Positions 1 through 9,535 of a DNA stretch of 64,000 bases are shown here, piece after piece. The stretch comes from JACVRM01 sp963809765 (GTDB taxonomy: Bacteria; Actinomycetota; Thermoleophilia; Gaiellales; Gaiellaceae). Each line of letters begins with the position of its first letter. Within the stretch, counting starts at the first letter, position 1. Where the stretch lies: the NCBI GenBank assembly GCA_963809765.1, contig CAWEKT010000003.1:682001-746000 (forward strand), in the 5' to 3' direction. The position numbers were made by a program, and so were the translations under genes. The notes under the pieces were generated by a model, which saw only the letters and a program-made list of their open reading frames with translations, was not told the DNA's origin and did not search any database.

Positions 1-3000
1 GCGCAGCTCGAAGCGATGGCCGTTGAGCGCCTCCGTGCCCGCGACCGCTTCGACCACGTCCTCGACGACTCCGCGGACGTCGGTCGGCGTCAGGTCGACC
101 TGGAGATCGCCGGCATCGAGCCGGGCGACGCTGAGCAGCTGGTCGACGATGGTGGTGAGCCGCTCGGCCTCGGAGGCGATGAAGCCGAGGAAGCGGCGCC
201 GGTCCTCGTCCGAGAAGTCGACGTCCCGCCGCAGCAGCGTCTCGGCGAAGCCGTAGATCGACGTGAGCGGGCGGCGGAGCTCCTGTGACACGGTCGAGAC
301 GAACGCGGTCTTCATCTGCTCGACGATGCGCTCGGAGGACACATCACGGAACGCGAACACGCGGCCGGCGACGCCGCCGAGTGCGTCGGACATCACCGCC
401 TCGCTGACCGAGAGCCAGACCTGGTCGCCGCCGCGGGCGATGTGGACGAGCCGGTCGCCCGTTCCGCTGGAGACGCCGGTCAGGTCGCGCTGCAAGACGC
501 GCACGAGCGGCTGGCCGTACGCCTCCGTCTGCGGAACGCCCGTGATCTGCTCCGCTGCCCGATTCCAGAGCACGATCCGGCCTTCGGCGTCGACGGCCAC
601 GATGCCGTCGGCGACACCGCCGAGGATGGCGTCGAGGCGTTCCTTCTCGATCGCCACGCGCTGGTAGAGCTCGGCATTGGCCAGCACTGCGGCGGCGTTG
701 CCCGCCAGCGCGACGAGCGCCTCGACCTCCTCGGCCCGCCACTCGCGCGGCGTCCGCGAGTACACCGCGAGCGTCCCCCGCAGGTCGCCCTCGCTCGCAT
801 AGAGCGGCACGCCGAGGAAAGCGCGGTAGCCCGCGGCCACCAAGGGGTCGTCCTCGGGCGCGATGCCCGCCGAGGCAGCGTCGGCGACCGCGAGCGGTGC
901 CCGCGCCTGGACGACGTCGCCCGCCGGCGTTCCTGCGATCGCGATCCGCGCTCCGGTGGCGTGCTCACAGCCGGCTCCGGCTGCCGCCGCCGTCACGAGG
1001 TCGTCGCCGTCGATGACGGCGATCGCGGCAGCGTCGGCATCGAGCAGCCCTGGCGCCTCCTCCGCGAGCTCGGCGAGCAGCGCGGCCGGATCGAGCTCCG
1101 CGGCGAGCAGCCCGCCGGTCCGCGCGAGCTGCTGCGCGAGCGTTCTGGAGGTCTGCTCGCGCTCGAAGAGCTCGCTGCGCTCCAGCGCGCCGCGGGCGGC
1201 TCCGCCGAGGTGACGGGCGAGCTCGACGTCGTCGTCGGAGAGCTCGCGCAGGTCGCGGAAGACCACCAGGACGACGCCGCGTTCGTTCGGCCGCGGCAGC
1301 TCGAACGGGATCGAGACCAGCGACCGGTAGCCGAGCCCCGTGGCCAGCTCGCGGAAGCGCTCGGGGAACCGATCGTCGGCAGCCAGGTCGGGGCTGGCCA
1401 GCAGGCGCCCCGCCCGGACGGCGGCGACCAGCGCCCGCCCGCCGCCGAGCTGCTGCTGGAAGACCGGCACTTCGGCCTCGGGCAGCTCGTGCGCTCCGGC
1501 GAGCTCGAAGCCGTCTGCGATCGGGATGAGCACCGCTCCGAGCGCGGCGCCGAACGCCTCGCACGCCGCGTGCGCAACGGCGTCGTACGTCTGCTTGCCG
1601 CGCGACCGGCTCGCCGAGCAGGGTTGCGATCCGGAAGAAGCTGCGCTCGACCCGGGCCTGGCGCTCGCTGCGCTCGAAGCTCTCTGCGTTGCCGAGCGTG
1701 AGCGCTGCGAGGCCCGCGAAGGTCTCGAGCACCTGTGCGTCGCCGCGGCTGAACCGGCGCGCGGGGTCGCGCACGCCGGCGCCGACCACCCCGCGGATCT
1801 CCCCCGACCAGACGAGCGGGGCGGCGATGCCCGCGGCAAAGCCCTCGTAGGCCGGGATGGCGCACCGCGGGCTCGATCGTCTCGTACTCGTCCGAAGTCA
1901 TCGTGCGTCCTGCCGCGAGGGCGCGGCCGGAGAGACCGGCGTCGGGCTGCAGCTCCCAGCCGAGCACGTCGTCCGGCAGGCCGTGGACGGCCACGCAGCG
2001 CAGCGCCGTGTGCCCGCCGTCCCAGACGTAGAGGTCGGTCGCGTCGGCGTCCAGCAGCTTGGCGAGCTCGACGACGAGGCGGTTGAGGACGGTCTCGACG
2101 CGGAGCTCGCCCGTGAGCACCGCGGCCGCCTCGAGCAGCGCCGCCTGCTGCTCGACTCGGCGCCGATCCTCTTCGCGCAGGCTCGCCGAGTGAATCGCCA
2201 GGGCGGCCTCCCGCGCGACGGCGGCCGCGAGGAACGCCTCCTCGGTGCTCCACGGCCCGGCAGCGGCGCGGTGGAGGCCGACCACGCCGATCATGCGGTC
2301 GAAGGCGACGATCGGCGACGCCAGCACCGAGCGTGTCCCGAGCCGGCGCAGCGCGTCGACGTCGCCGAGCGACCGATCGGCAAGCTCGGGTGCGTCCTCG
2401 ATGTCCGCCACGGCCACCTGGCGGCGCTCGCGCGCGGCGAGGTTCAGCACCGGCAGCGCGGAGGCGTCGTCGCCCACCGGAAGGACGCCAGGGGCGTCCC
2501 ACTCGGCGAGCACAGGCATGCTCTCGCCCTCGCCGCCGAGGCGAATGAACGCGCGGTCGACGCCGACCGCCGCGGCGAGCTCCTCGACTGCCACGCGCAT
2601 GACGGCGTCGACGTCGAGCTCGGATCGCACCCGCTGGCCCACGCGCGCGATCAGACGCTCGCGCTCCAGCGCGTCGGCCAGGGCCTGCCGCGAGGCGATC
2701 CGCTCGAGTGCCAGCGCTGCCTCGGCGGATAGCGCGCGCAGGAGCGCGATCTCCTCCTGCGCGAACGGCCGGCGCTGCGCGAAGGCGACCACGAGCACCG
2801 CGTGCACGTGGCCGTCGGCGATGATCGGGACGAAGGCGGCACTGTGGGCGCCGACGCGCTCGGCCAGGGTCCGGTTGACGAGCTGCGACGTGGACACGTC
2901 GTCGATCTGAACGACTTCGGCGCGGCGCGCCGACTCGACCAGGGCCGAGGGCCGCTCGTCGAAGACCACCTCGACCTGCGGCCACCACTCCTCGAGCTCC

Positions 3001-3306
3001 GCCGGACCGCGCGCCACCATTCCGCGAAGCCGCCGCTCCGCATGGTCGGCGGCCGCAACTGCGACGAAGTCGGCGCCGAGCACTTCCGCCACCTCGCCGG
3101 CGAGCAGCGACGCGACCGCCTCGGCGTCCTCCGCGCCCTGGAGGCGCGACGAGAGCGCCACGACCGCGTTCAGCTCACGCTCCGTCTGCTCGCCGCGCCG
3201 CGCCTGCCCTCTGCGGCTACGCCGGCGCTCACCGATGACGAGCGCGACGAGCGCCACCGCAACCACGGAGCCGACGAGCGAGCAGCGCGATCTCGAGTGC
3301 GGTCAT
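1..3306 (-). CDS. Multi-GAF/PAS sensor histidine kinase, C-terminus off left edge
   Basis: Membrane-associated sensor kinase. From ATG 3306 the protein has one N-terminal hydrophobic segment, then about five GAF-like domains, a PAS domain (around 700-450) and a HisKA dimerisation helix near 300-200. The catalytic ATPase domain lies beyond position 1. The H-box reads SQELRRPLTS (codon 285-287 is CAG), so the usual phospho-accepting His is Gln. Three net +1 breaks, near 3279, 1859 and 1600, must be removed to read it through; the total length then becomes a whole number of codons. It is divergent from ispH. Family assignment is firm from GAF/PAS/HisKA homology; the ligand is unknown. Confidence 0.85.
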
Positions 3307-3388
3307 CGCGGGACGGTGCGGAGGTGCGGAGTCATGCCGGAGTTCCGGGCGAGGTGTCCTTGATGATAGGGCGGCGGAGGCCCAGGGC

Positions 3389-3400
3389 TACACTCGCCGC
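3389..3400 (+). promoter_or_regulatory. Leaderless promoter -10 box of ispH
   Basis: TACACT at 3389-3394 ends six bases before the GTG start at 3401. There is no Shine-Dalgarno sequence between them. The same arrangement recurs before many genes in the window. Transcription probably begins at or beside the start codon. Confidence 0.5.
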
Positions 3401-4358
3401 GTGGTTTCCCGCGTGCTGCTGGCCTCCCCGCGCGGCTACTGCGCCGGGGTGGAGCGGGCCGTCGAGACCGTCGAGCGCGCGCTCGAGCTCTACGGCCCGC
3501 CGGTCTACGTGCGCAAGCAGATCGTCCACAACGCGCACGTGGTGCGCGAGCTGGAGGCGCGCGGCGCCGTCTTCGTGGAGGAGGAGACGGACGTTCCGGA
3601 AGGGCAAACCGTCGTCCTGTCCGCCCACGGCGTCGCTCCGTCGGTCTACCGCAACGCCGCCGAGCGGTCGCTGCAGACGATCGACGCCACCTGCCCGCTC
3701 GTGACGCAAGGTGCACGTCGAGGCACGCCGCTACGCGGCGCAGGGCTACACGATCGTTCTCGTCGGCCACGCCGGCCACGAGGAGGTCGTCGGCACCATG
3801 GGCGAGGCGCCTGAGGCGACCGTGCTCGTCCAGTCGGTGGCCGACGTCCAGGAGCTCGACCTGCCGCCCGACGTCAAGCTCGCCTACCTGACGCAGACCA
3901 CGCTCTCGGTGGACGAGACCGGGGAGATCATCGCGGCGCTGCGACGTCGCTTCCCGCAGATCCATGCGCCGAAGAAGGAAGACATCTGCTACGCGACCTC
4001 GAACCGGCAGTGGGCAGTCAAGGAGATGCTCCCGGAGATCGAGCTGCTGCTCGTCATCGGCTCACGCAACTCGTCGAACTCGAACCGATTGGTCGAGGTT
4101 GCGCGCGCAGGCGGTGTGCCCGCGTACCTGATCGATGACGAGAGCGACATCCAGGAGGCGTGGCTCGACGGGGTCTCGACCGCGGGCGTGACGTCCGGAG
4201 CCTCGGCGCCCGAGTCGCTCGTCGAGCGGGTGTCGTCCTGGTTCACGGCGCGCGGCGCGCAGGTGGAGCCGTTCTCGATGGTGGACGAGGACGTCACCTT
4301 CCGGCTCCCCGTCGAGCTCAGGCGTGAGCTCGAGCTCGCCGAGACGCAGCGCGGCTAG
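3401..4358 (+). CDS. ispH: 4-hydroxy-3-methylbut-2-enyl diphosphate reductase
   Basis: Last enzyme of the MEP isoprenoid pathway. It reduces HMBPP to IPP and DMAPP with an iron-sulfur cluster. The three cluster cysteines are visible in GYCAGV, DATCPL and DICYATSNRQ, and the conserved SAHG and GSRNSSNSNRL segments are present. An extra C at 3707 breaks the frame between CPLVT and KVHVEA; without it the product is about 318 aa, normal for IspH. GTG 3401 is chosen because the conserved N-terminus VLLASPRGYCAG follows directly. A genuine break would remove an essential function, so a sequence error is likely. Confidence 0.93.
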
Positions 4359-4371
4359 GTTTTCAGCGGGC

Positions 4372-4923
4372 TCAGCCCTCGGCAGCTTCGACGAACTCTC
4401 GATAGCCGAGGATCGCTGAGAGGGAGTCGTCCCCGAACAGCTCGAGCGCACCGCGAACGTCCAGAAAACTCGGCGCGCGGCGATACCCGGCGGTCGATGC
4501 GTAGCTGCTCCACCGCCACTGCTGCGGTCGTGCGCACGCCCCGGCTGCGACAGGGTTCATCGCGATGTATCGGTGGGCAGCGAGCAGGTGCTGCTCCGTC
4601 TCGATGGCGATGGACGCGTAGCGGCGGCCGAACACGTGGTGCTCGCGTCCGTAGCGCCGGTTGAACGCCTGCGCGTACCCGCCGTTCACGCGGTGCATGG
4701 CGTGCGGAAGTCGCTCGACGCCGTCGCCGAACAAGAGGTGGTAGTGCGTGCTCATCAGGCAGTAGGCGCTCAGCCGCAGCCGAAAGCGCTCGACCGCCCT
4801 GCGGAGGAACCAGACGAACGTGAGGCGGTCGCGATCGTCGTGGAAGATCTGCCGCCCGTCGTTCCCACGCGTCGTGACGTGGTACGGGAGCGCGGGGTCG
4901 AGGACGCGAAGCGGCCGTGCCAC
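4372..4923 (-). CDS. REP-associated tyrosine transposase (RAYT, Y1/IS200-like)
   Basis: Single-strand DNA transposase-like protein of about 183 aa. The N-terminus (PYHVTTRGNDGRQIF) is typical of RAYT/TnpA_REP proteins. The HUH metal motif appears as STHYHLLF, and the C-terminal YIAMNPVAAG segment carries the region of the nucleophilic Tyr. GTG 4923 is used; the open frame runs further upstream, but that extension has no family similarity. Such proteins mobilise or maintain REP palindromes. It is convergent with ispH, with only 13 bp between them. It is the only transposase-like gene seen in the window and looks intact. Confidence 0.85.
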   Translation of the reverse strand: MARPLRVLDPALPYHVTTRGNDGRQIFHDDRDRLTFVWFLRRAVERFRLRLSAYCLMSTHYHLLFGDGVERLPHAMHRVNGGYAQAFNRRYGREHHVFGRRYASIAIETEQHLLAAHRYIAMNPVAAGACARPQQWRWSSYASTAGYRRAPSFLDVRGALELFGDDSLSAILGYREFVEAAEG

Positions 4924-5003
4924 TCCTCGACCGTAGGCCCGCGAGCCGGCTGCCTCGCCAAGAGTTCCACTCGCAGCACACTTTCGCGCCACTTCTGTGG
5001 CTA

Positions 5004-5125
5004 TGCCTGGCCCCGCTGCGAGGAGCTGCGCCGGCGGCCAGAACCCGCATCGCCACGCGAGCAGGGGATCGTTTCTTGCGAAGCTGACACAGAACCGCGC
5101 GCCTTTTGAGTCGGTGCCTGGCCCC
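5004..5125. repeat. Pair of 11-bp repeats upstream of the RAYT gene
   Basis: TGCCTGGCCCC occurs at 5004-5014 and again at 5115-5125, in the same orientation, in the 253-bp gap 4924-5176 between the RAYT start and the end of ileS. Short GC-rich repeats beside a RAYT gene are what REP substrates look like, but no full palindrome is clear here. Nothing else was recognised in the gap. Confidence 0.4.
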
Positions 5126-5176
5126 GGAAAGAAGGGCGTGCCAGCGTGTCGTGCCGCGTCCCGGCGGAGAGCCGGA

Positions 5177-8100
5177 CTACGCCTTCTCGAGCGAGGGCTC
5201 GGCGACGTCGCCGGGGCCGAGGTCGGTGGCGAGCACCTCGCCCGCGATCCAGTCCTTGTGACGCTCAAGGACGTCCGACCAGGATGCCGGAACGACCACC
5301 CGCACCCGGTCTGTGAGCTCGAAGCCGCTGTCACGCCTCAGCGTGTTGAGCTCGTGGATCAGGTCGTACGCCCGCCCCTCCAGCTCGAGCTCGTCGTCGA
5401 GGCCCGTCTCGAGAGCGACCGTCAGGCCGTCGTCGGACGCGACGGCCCACCCCTCCTTGCCGACCGTCTCGACCAGCACTTCCTCGGCGCTGAGCTCGTG
5501 GCCGGCGACGAGCACTCCGCCGCCCTCGCGCGCCTCGAAGTCGCCCGCCTGCAGCGAGCGGCGCACCTCGGCGAGCGCCGCCCCGAGCTTCGGGCCGAGC
5601 ACCGGGAGGTTCGGCTTCACCCGCAGCTCCGTCGACTCGACCTCGCCGAACTCCACCTCTTTGACGCGGAGCTCGTCGGCGATGTCGTCGCCGTGCGAGC
5701 GCGCCAGCTCCGCGCCCTGGACGACCAGCCGGCGGAGCGGCTGGCGCAGCTTCAGGTTCGACGTCGCCCTCGCCTGCCGCGCGAGCTCGACGACGCGGCG
5801 GACCTCCGAGACCTCCTCCAGCCGCGAAGCGTCCGGCTCCGGCGCGTCGGGCCAGCCGGCGAGGAAGACCGACCTCGGCGCGTCCTCGTCGACCCGCACG
5901 ACGAGCCGCTGCCAGAGGTCCTCGGCGAGGAAGGGCATGACCGGCGAGATGACGCGCACCGCCTGGACGAGCGCCAGCCAGAGCACGTGCAGCGCTGCCT
6001 CCTCCCCGTCCCAGAAACGCCGCCTCGACCGGCGGATGTACCAGTTCGAGAGATCGTCGACGAACGACTCGAACTCGCGGATGACCCGGACGGTGAGGAA
6101 TTGCTCGTAGCCCTCGGTGGCCGCCCGCACGAACGCGTGCGTCCGGTCGATCAGCCATGCATCCAGCGGTTGGAGAGACTCCCGCGCGGGCAGCGCGCCC
6201 CACGCCGGCCGGAAGGCGGCGATGTTGGCGTAGTCGACCAGGAACTTGGCCGAGTTCCAGAGGGTGAGCAGCTTGCGCTTGATCTCCTGCGCCGGCCCAT
6301 AGCCGAACAGCAGGTTCCGGTCGGGCGGCTGGGCGCAGAACTGCCAGCGCATGACGTCGGCGCCCATGCGCTCGAATGCATCCTCGGCATCGATCATGTT
6401 CCCCCACGAGCCGTGCATCTCGCGGCCGGTCTCGTCGAGCATGCGCTCGTAGCCGAGCACCGACCGGAACGGCGCGTGCCCGACGAGGGCGACCGACATG
6501 AAGAGCTGCGAGTAGAACCACAGCCGGATCTGCTCGCGCATCTCCGAGACCCAGTGCGCCGGGAACCACTTCTCCCAGTAGGCGTGATCGGGAAGGTCCG
6601 CGCGGGTGAGCCCGCGAGCCGCCCCCGTCGCGTATCCCTCCTCCTGCCACTCCGGGTTCTGCCAGCCGAGCGTCGAGAAGGGCACGATGCCCGCGTCGAG
6701 CCAGACGTCGCCGACCTCCGGGATGCGCTCGACGCTCTCCCCGCATTGCTCGCAGCTGATGGGCACGCGGTCGATCCAGGGCCGCCGCAGCTCCTCGAGC
6801 TGGTCGAGCCCGGCGAGCGCGCGCTCCTCGAGCTCGGCCCGCGATCCAATGACGTTGAGGTGGCCGCAGGCGCAGGGGTAGAGCGGCAGCGGCAGCCCGT
6901 AGAAGCGCCGGCGCGAGATGTTCCAGTCGCCCATGTTGACGAGCCAGTCGTCCATGCGCTTGCCCATGTACTCGGGCGTCCACTCGACTTCGGCGTTGGC
7001 GCGCCGCATCGGCTCGCGGATGTCCCGCACAGAGATGAACCAGTCGTCGGCGACCCGGAAGATCAGCGGCGTGTGGCAGCGCCAGCACTCGGGGTAGCGG
7101 TGCGTGTGCAGCCCTGCCTCGAGCAGTCGCCCCCGCTCCTCGAGGTAGCCGATGATCTGCTCGGCCGCCTCGGTCGTCGTCAGCCCGTGCAGCCAGCCGT
7201 ACGTGTCGTAGAAGCGCCCGCTCTCGTCGACCGGCGCCAGGATCGGCAGGTCGTGGACCCGTGACAGCTCGAAGTCCTCGGCGCCCGCGCCCGGCGCGAT
7301 GTGGACGATGCCCGTGCCCTCGTCGAGCGTGACCTCGTCCCAGGGGATGACCCGGTGCTCGACCTCTCCGCCGGGCCTGAGCTCGTCGAACGGCCCCGTG
7401 TAGCGCCAGCCGACGAGCGCCTCGCCGCGCCGGCGCTCCGTGAACGACCGCTCGGGGTAGCGCGCGACGGCGACCCAGTCGCCGTTGTCGAGGCGTCCGT
7501 ACTCGGCGTCCGGCTTGACTGCCGCGGCCACGTTGGCGGGCAGCGTCCAGGGCGTGGTCGTCCAGACGACGACCGCCTCGCCGGGCCTGTCGGTCAGCGG
7601 GAAGCGGACGAAGAGCGACGGGTCGGCGCGGTCGACGTAGCTGCCGACCAGCTCGTGCGCCGAGATCGACGTGCCGCAGCGCGGGCACCACTCGGTCGCG
7701 CGGTGACCGAGGAAGAGCCAGCCGCGCTCGTGCACGGTCTTCAGGAAGCGCCAGATGTACTCGATGTTGGTGTCGCTGAACGTGAAGTAGTCGCTGCCCC
7801 AGTCCATCCACTGCCCGAGACGCTTCGACCCGCGCGTCAGGTCCTCCGACGAGCGGACGACGACCTCGCGGCACCTGGCCGCGAACTCCTCGAGGCCGTA
7901 GTCCTCGATCTCTCGCTTGGAGTTCAGGCCTAGGTCTCGCTCGACGCCGACCTCGATCCAGAGCCCCTGGCAGTCGAACCCGTTTTGGTAGCGCTGGTCG
8001 AAGCCGCAGAGGGCCTTGTAGCGCTGGAATACATCCTTCAACGTGCGCCCCCAGGCGGTGTGGATCGCGAGCTTCTTGTTCGCGGTCACGGGACCGTCGG

Positions 8101-8239
8101 TGAACGACCAGTGCGGCCCGCCGCGATTGCGCTCGCGCACCTGCTCGAAGGTGTCCTCGCGCTCCCAGAAGCCGAGGATCTCGTGCTCGAGGGCCGGGTG
8201 GTCCGGCGTCCTGGGCAGCTCTTCGAAGACCCGTTCCAC
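5177..8239 (-). CDS. ileS: Isoleucyl-tRNA synthetase (variant class I ligase)
   Basis: Charges tRNA-Ile. The 1020-aa uninterrupted protein has the class I catalytic core, an editing domain and a C-terminal anticodon-binding region. Four CxxC pairs (CPRC, CWRC, CACG, CEQC) suggest zinc sites. Signature motifs deviate: the HIGH region reads AIHTAWGRT (H60-T61-A62-W63) and the KMSKS region reads REMHGSWGN, with Gly about residue 610 in place of the usual second Lys. The GTG start 8239 lies six bases after a TAGAAT box. It is the only IleS-like gene in the window; a second genomic copy cannot be excluded. Confidence 0.9.
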   Translation of the reverse strand: MERVFEELPRTPDHPALEHEILGFWEREDTFEQVRERNRGGPHWSFTDGPVTANKKLAIHTAWGRTLKDVFQRYKALCGFDQRYQNGFDCQGLWIEVGVERDLGLNSKREIEDYGLEEFAARCREVVVRSSEDLTRGSKRLGQWMDWGSDYFTFSDTNIEYIWRFLKTVHERGWLFLGHRATEWCPRCGTSISAHELVGSYVDRADPSLFVRFPLTDRPGEAVVVWTTTPWTLPANVAAAVKPDAEYGRLDNGDWVAVARYPERSFTERRRGEALVGWRYTGPFDELRPGGEVEHRVIPWDEVTLDEGTGIVHIAPGAGAEDFELSRVHDLPILAPVDESGRFYDTYGWLHGLTTTEAAEQIIGYLEERGRLLEAGLHTHRYPECWRCHTPLIFRVADDWFISVRDIREPMRRANAEVEWTPEYMGKRMDDWLVNMGDWNISRRRFYGLPLPLYPCACGHLNVIGSRAELEERALAGLDQLEELRRPWIDRVPISCEQCGESVERIPEVGDVWLDAGIVPFSTLGWQNPEWQEEGYATGAARGLTRADLPDHAYWEKWFPAHWVSEMREQIRLWFYSQLFMSVALVGHAPFRSVLGYERMLDETGREMHGSWGNMIDAEDAFERMGADVMRWQFCAQPPDRNLLFGYGPAQEIKRKLLTLWNSAKFLVDYANIAAFRPAWGALPARESLQPLDAWLIDRTHAFVRAATEGYEQFLTVRVIREFESFVDDLSNWYIRRSRRRFWDGEEAALHVLWLALVQAVRVISPVMPFLAEDLWQRLVVRVDEDAPRSVFLAGWPDAPEPDASRLEEVSEVRRVVELARQARATSNLKLRQPLRRLVVQGAELARSHGDDIADELRVKEVEFGEVESTELRVKPNLPVLGPKLGAALAEVRRSLQAGDFEAREGGGVLVAGHELSAEEVLVETVGKEGWAVASDDGLTVALETGLDDELELEGRAYDLIHELNTLRRDSGFELTDRVRVVVPASWSDVLERHKDWIAGEVLATDLGPGDVAEPSLEKA

Positions 8240-8245
8240 GCGTTG

Positions 8246-8255
8246 ATTCTAGATT
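8246..8255. promoter_or_regulatory. Overlapping divergent -10 boxes for ileS and GNAT
   Basis: The sequence ATTCTAGATT carries TAGAAT on the minus strand (8246-8251) and TAGATT on the plus strand (8250-8255). Each hexamer ends exactly six bases before the start codon of its gene (GTG 8239 minus, ATG 8262 plus). The two start codons are only 22 bp apart. Confidence 0.55.
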
Positions 8256-8261
8256 TCGCTC

Positions 8262-9149
8262 ATGGCGCTCAACGGCCGCGACTTCTCGGAGGCGGACGAC
8301 CTCAGGGACATGCAGGGTCTCGCCGCGGCCTGCACGCGGCTCGAGGCTCCGTTGGCGCACACGCACATCGGCGACCTGGCCTGGCGCCGCTACCAGCACC
8401 TCGACGTGCTCGACCGCGTTCGCATCCGGCTCTGGGCCGACGGCACCGGGTCGCTCACCGCCTGGGCCTGGGTGCCCCTCCCGGGCGAGCTGGACTTCCA
8501 GGTTCACCCGGAGGCCGATGCCGCCGTCATCCACTCGGTGCTGGAGTGGTTCGAGCAGACCGAGCACGCGCCGCGGATCACCGCGTGGGCGCTCTCGACC
8601 GACGGACGCACGAGTGCCGTCCTCCGCGACCGCGGCTACGTGGAGGGCGACGAGGAGTGGTACGAGCACCTTGTCTACAACCTGGACGCGCCCCCGGCCG
8701 CCCGCGCGCTCCCGGAGGGCTACGTCGTGCGGCCGATCCGAGGCGAGGAGGAGCTCGAGCAGCGGGTCGAGGTGCACAGGGCCGCGTTCGCGCCCTCGCG
8801 CGTCGTGCCGGAGAGCTACCGGAATGTCATGCGTGCGTGGCCCTACCGAAGCACGCTGGATCACGTCGTCCTGGCCAGGGACGGCTCGTTCGCCGCGTTT
8901 GCGCTCGGCTGGCTGGACGAGCACAACGCGGTCGGCGTGCTCGAGCCGGTCGGCACCCACCCGGATCACCGGAGGCTCGGACTGGCCTCCGCCGTCTGCA
9001 CCTCGACCCTGCGCGCACTGCACGAGGCCGGCGCCCGGATCTGCCTCGTGTACTCCTACGGCGGCAGCGCCGCAACCAGCCTCTACACGGGCATCGGCTT
9101 CGAGCAGCGGGCCCGCCACCTACCCTTCAGGCGCGGAATCCCGGACTGA
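8262..9149 (+). CDS. GNAT-family N-acetyltransferase, tandem domains
   Basis: Acetyl-CoA-dependent acetyltransferase of 295 aa with two GNAT-like halves, resembling mycothiol synthase-type proteins in layout. The C-terminal half holds the acetyl-CoA loop: EPVGTHPDHRRLGLAS near residues 228-243, followed by YTGIGFEQ near the end. The substrate is unknown. ATG 8262 follows the shared leaderless promoter region with ileS, so expression of the two may be linked. Confidence 0.82.
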   Translation: MALNGRDFSEADDLRDMQGLAAACTRLEAPLAHTHIGDLAWRRYQHLDVLDRVRIRLWADGTGSLTAWAWVPLPGELDFQVHPEADAAVIHSVLEWFEQTEHAPRITAWALSTDGRTSAVLRDRGYVEGDEEWYEHLVYNLDAPPAARALPEGYVVRPIRGEEELEQRVEVHRAAFAPSRVVPESYRNVMRAWPYRSTLDHVVLARDGSFAAFALGWLDEHNAVGVLEPVGTHPDHRRLGLASAVCTSTLRALHEAGARICLVYSYGGSAATSLYTGIGFEQRARHLPFRRGIPD

Positions 9150-9215
9150 CGTCGTGCGTTAGGGGTTCACTAGACGGGTACACACTCGTGCCCGCGACTA
9201 GAAAGGACATTCCGA

Positions 9216-9533
9216 ATGGCAACTGCAGCAACCGAGACGTCGTTCGAGCAGGTGGTGCTCAAGAGCGACAAGACCGTGCTCGTCGACTTCTGGGCCGAGT
9301 GGTGTGGCCCCTGCCACGCCGTCTCACCGATCCTCGAGCGCATCGTTGACGAGCGCTCCGACGAGCTCGAACTCGTCAAGGTCAACATCGACGAGGAGCC
9401 CGGCCTCGCCCAGCGCTACGGCGTCGCGTCGATTCCGACCATGATCCTTTTCAAGGACGGTGAGCCCGCCGCGCACGCGGTCGGTGCGCAGCCGAAGGGC
9501 GCCCTCGAGCGGTCCCTCGGCCTCGCCGCCTAG
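9216..9533 (+). CDS. trxA: Thioredoxin
   Basis: Cytosolic disulfide reductase of 105 aa with the active site WAEWCGPCH near residues 28-36 and the cis-Pro loop IPTMILFKDG. ATG 9216 is preceded by a purine-rich GAAAGGA, so unlike many neighbours it appears to use a Shine-Dalgarno sequence. A small imperfect hairpin lies at about 9175-9194 in the 5' region. The lipid kinase gene follows directly. Confidence 0.93.
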   Translation: MATAATETSFEQVVLKSDKTVLVDFWAEWCGPCHAVSPILERIVDERSDELELVKVNIDEEPGLAQRYGVASIPTMILFKDGEPAAHAVGAQPKGALERSLGLAA

Positions 9534-9535
9534 CG

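Noticed and set aside
3401..4358. Programmed +1 frameshifting in ispH and other genes
   Set aside because: Breaks occur in many unrelated housekeeping genes at non-matching sequences without slippery motifs or stop codons at the site; sequence error is simpler.
5331..9119. 1262-aa minus-strand open frame over ileS and GNAT
   Set aside because: It is an alternate frame of ileS with Arg/Ala/Gly-rich composition and no family features; GC-rich DNA gives long spurious frames.
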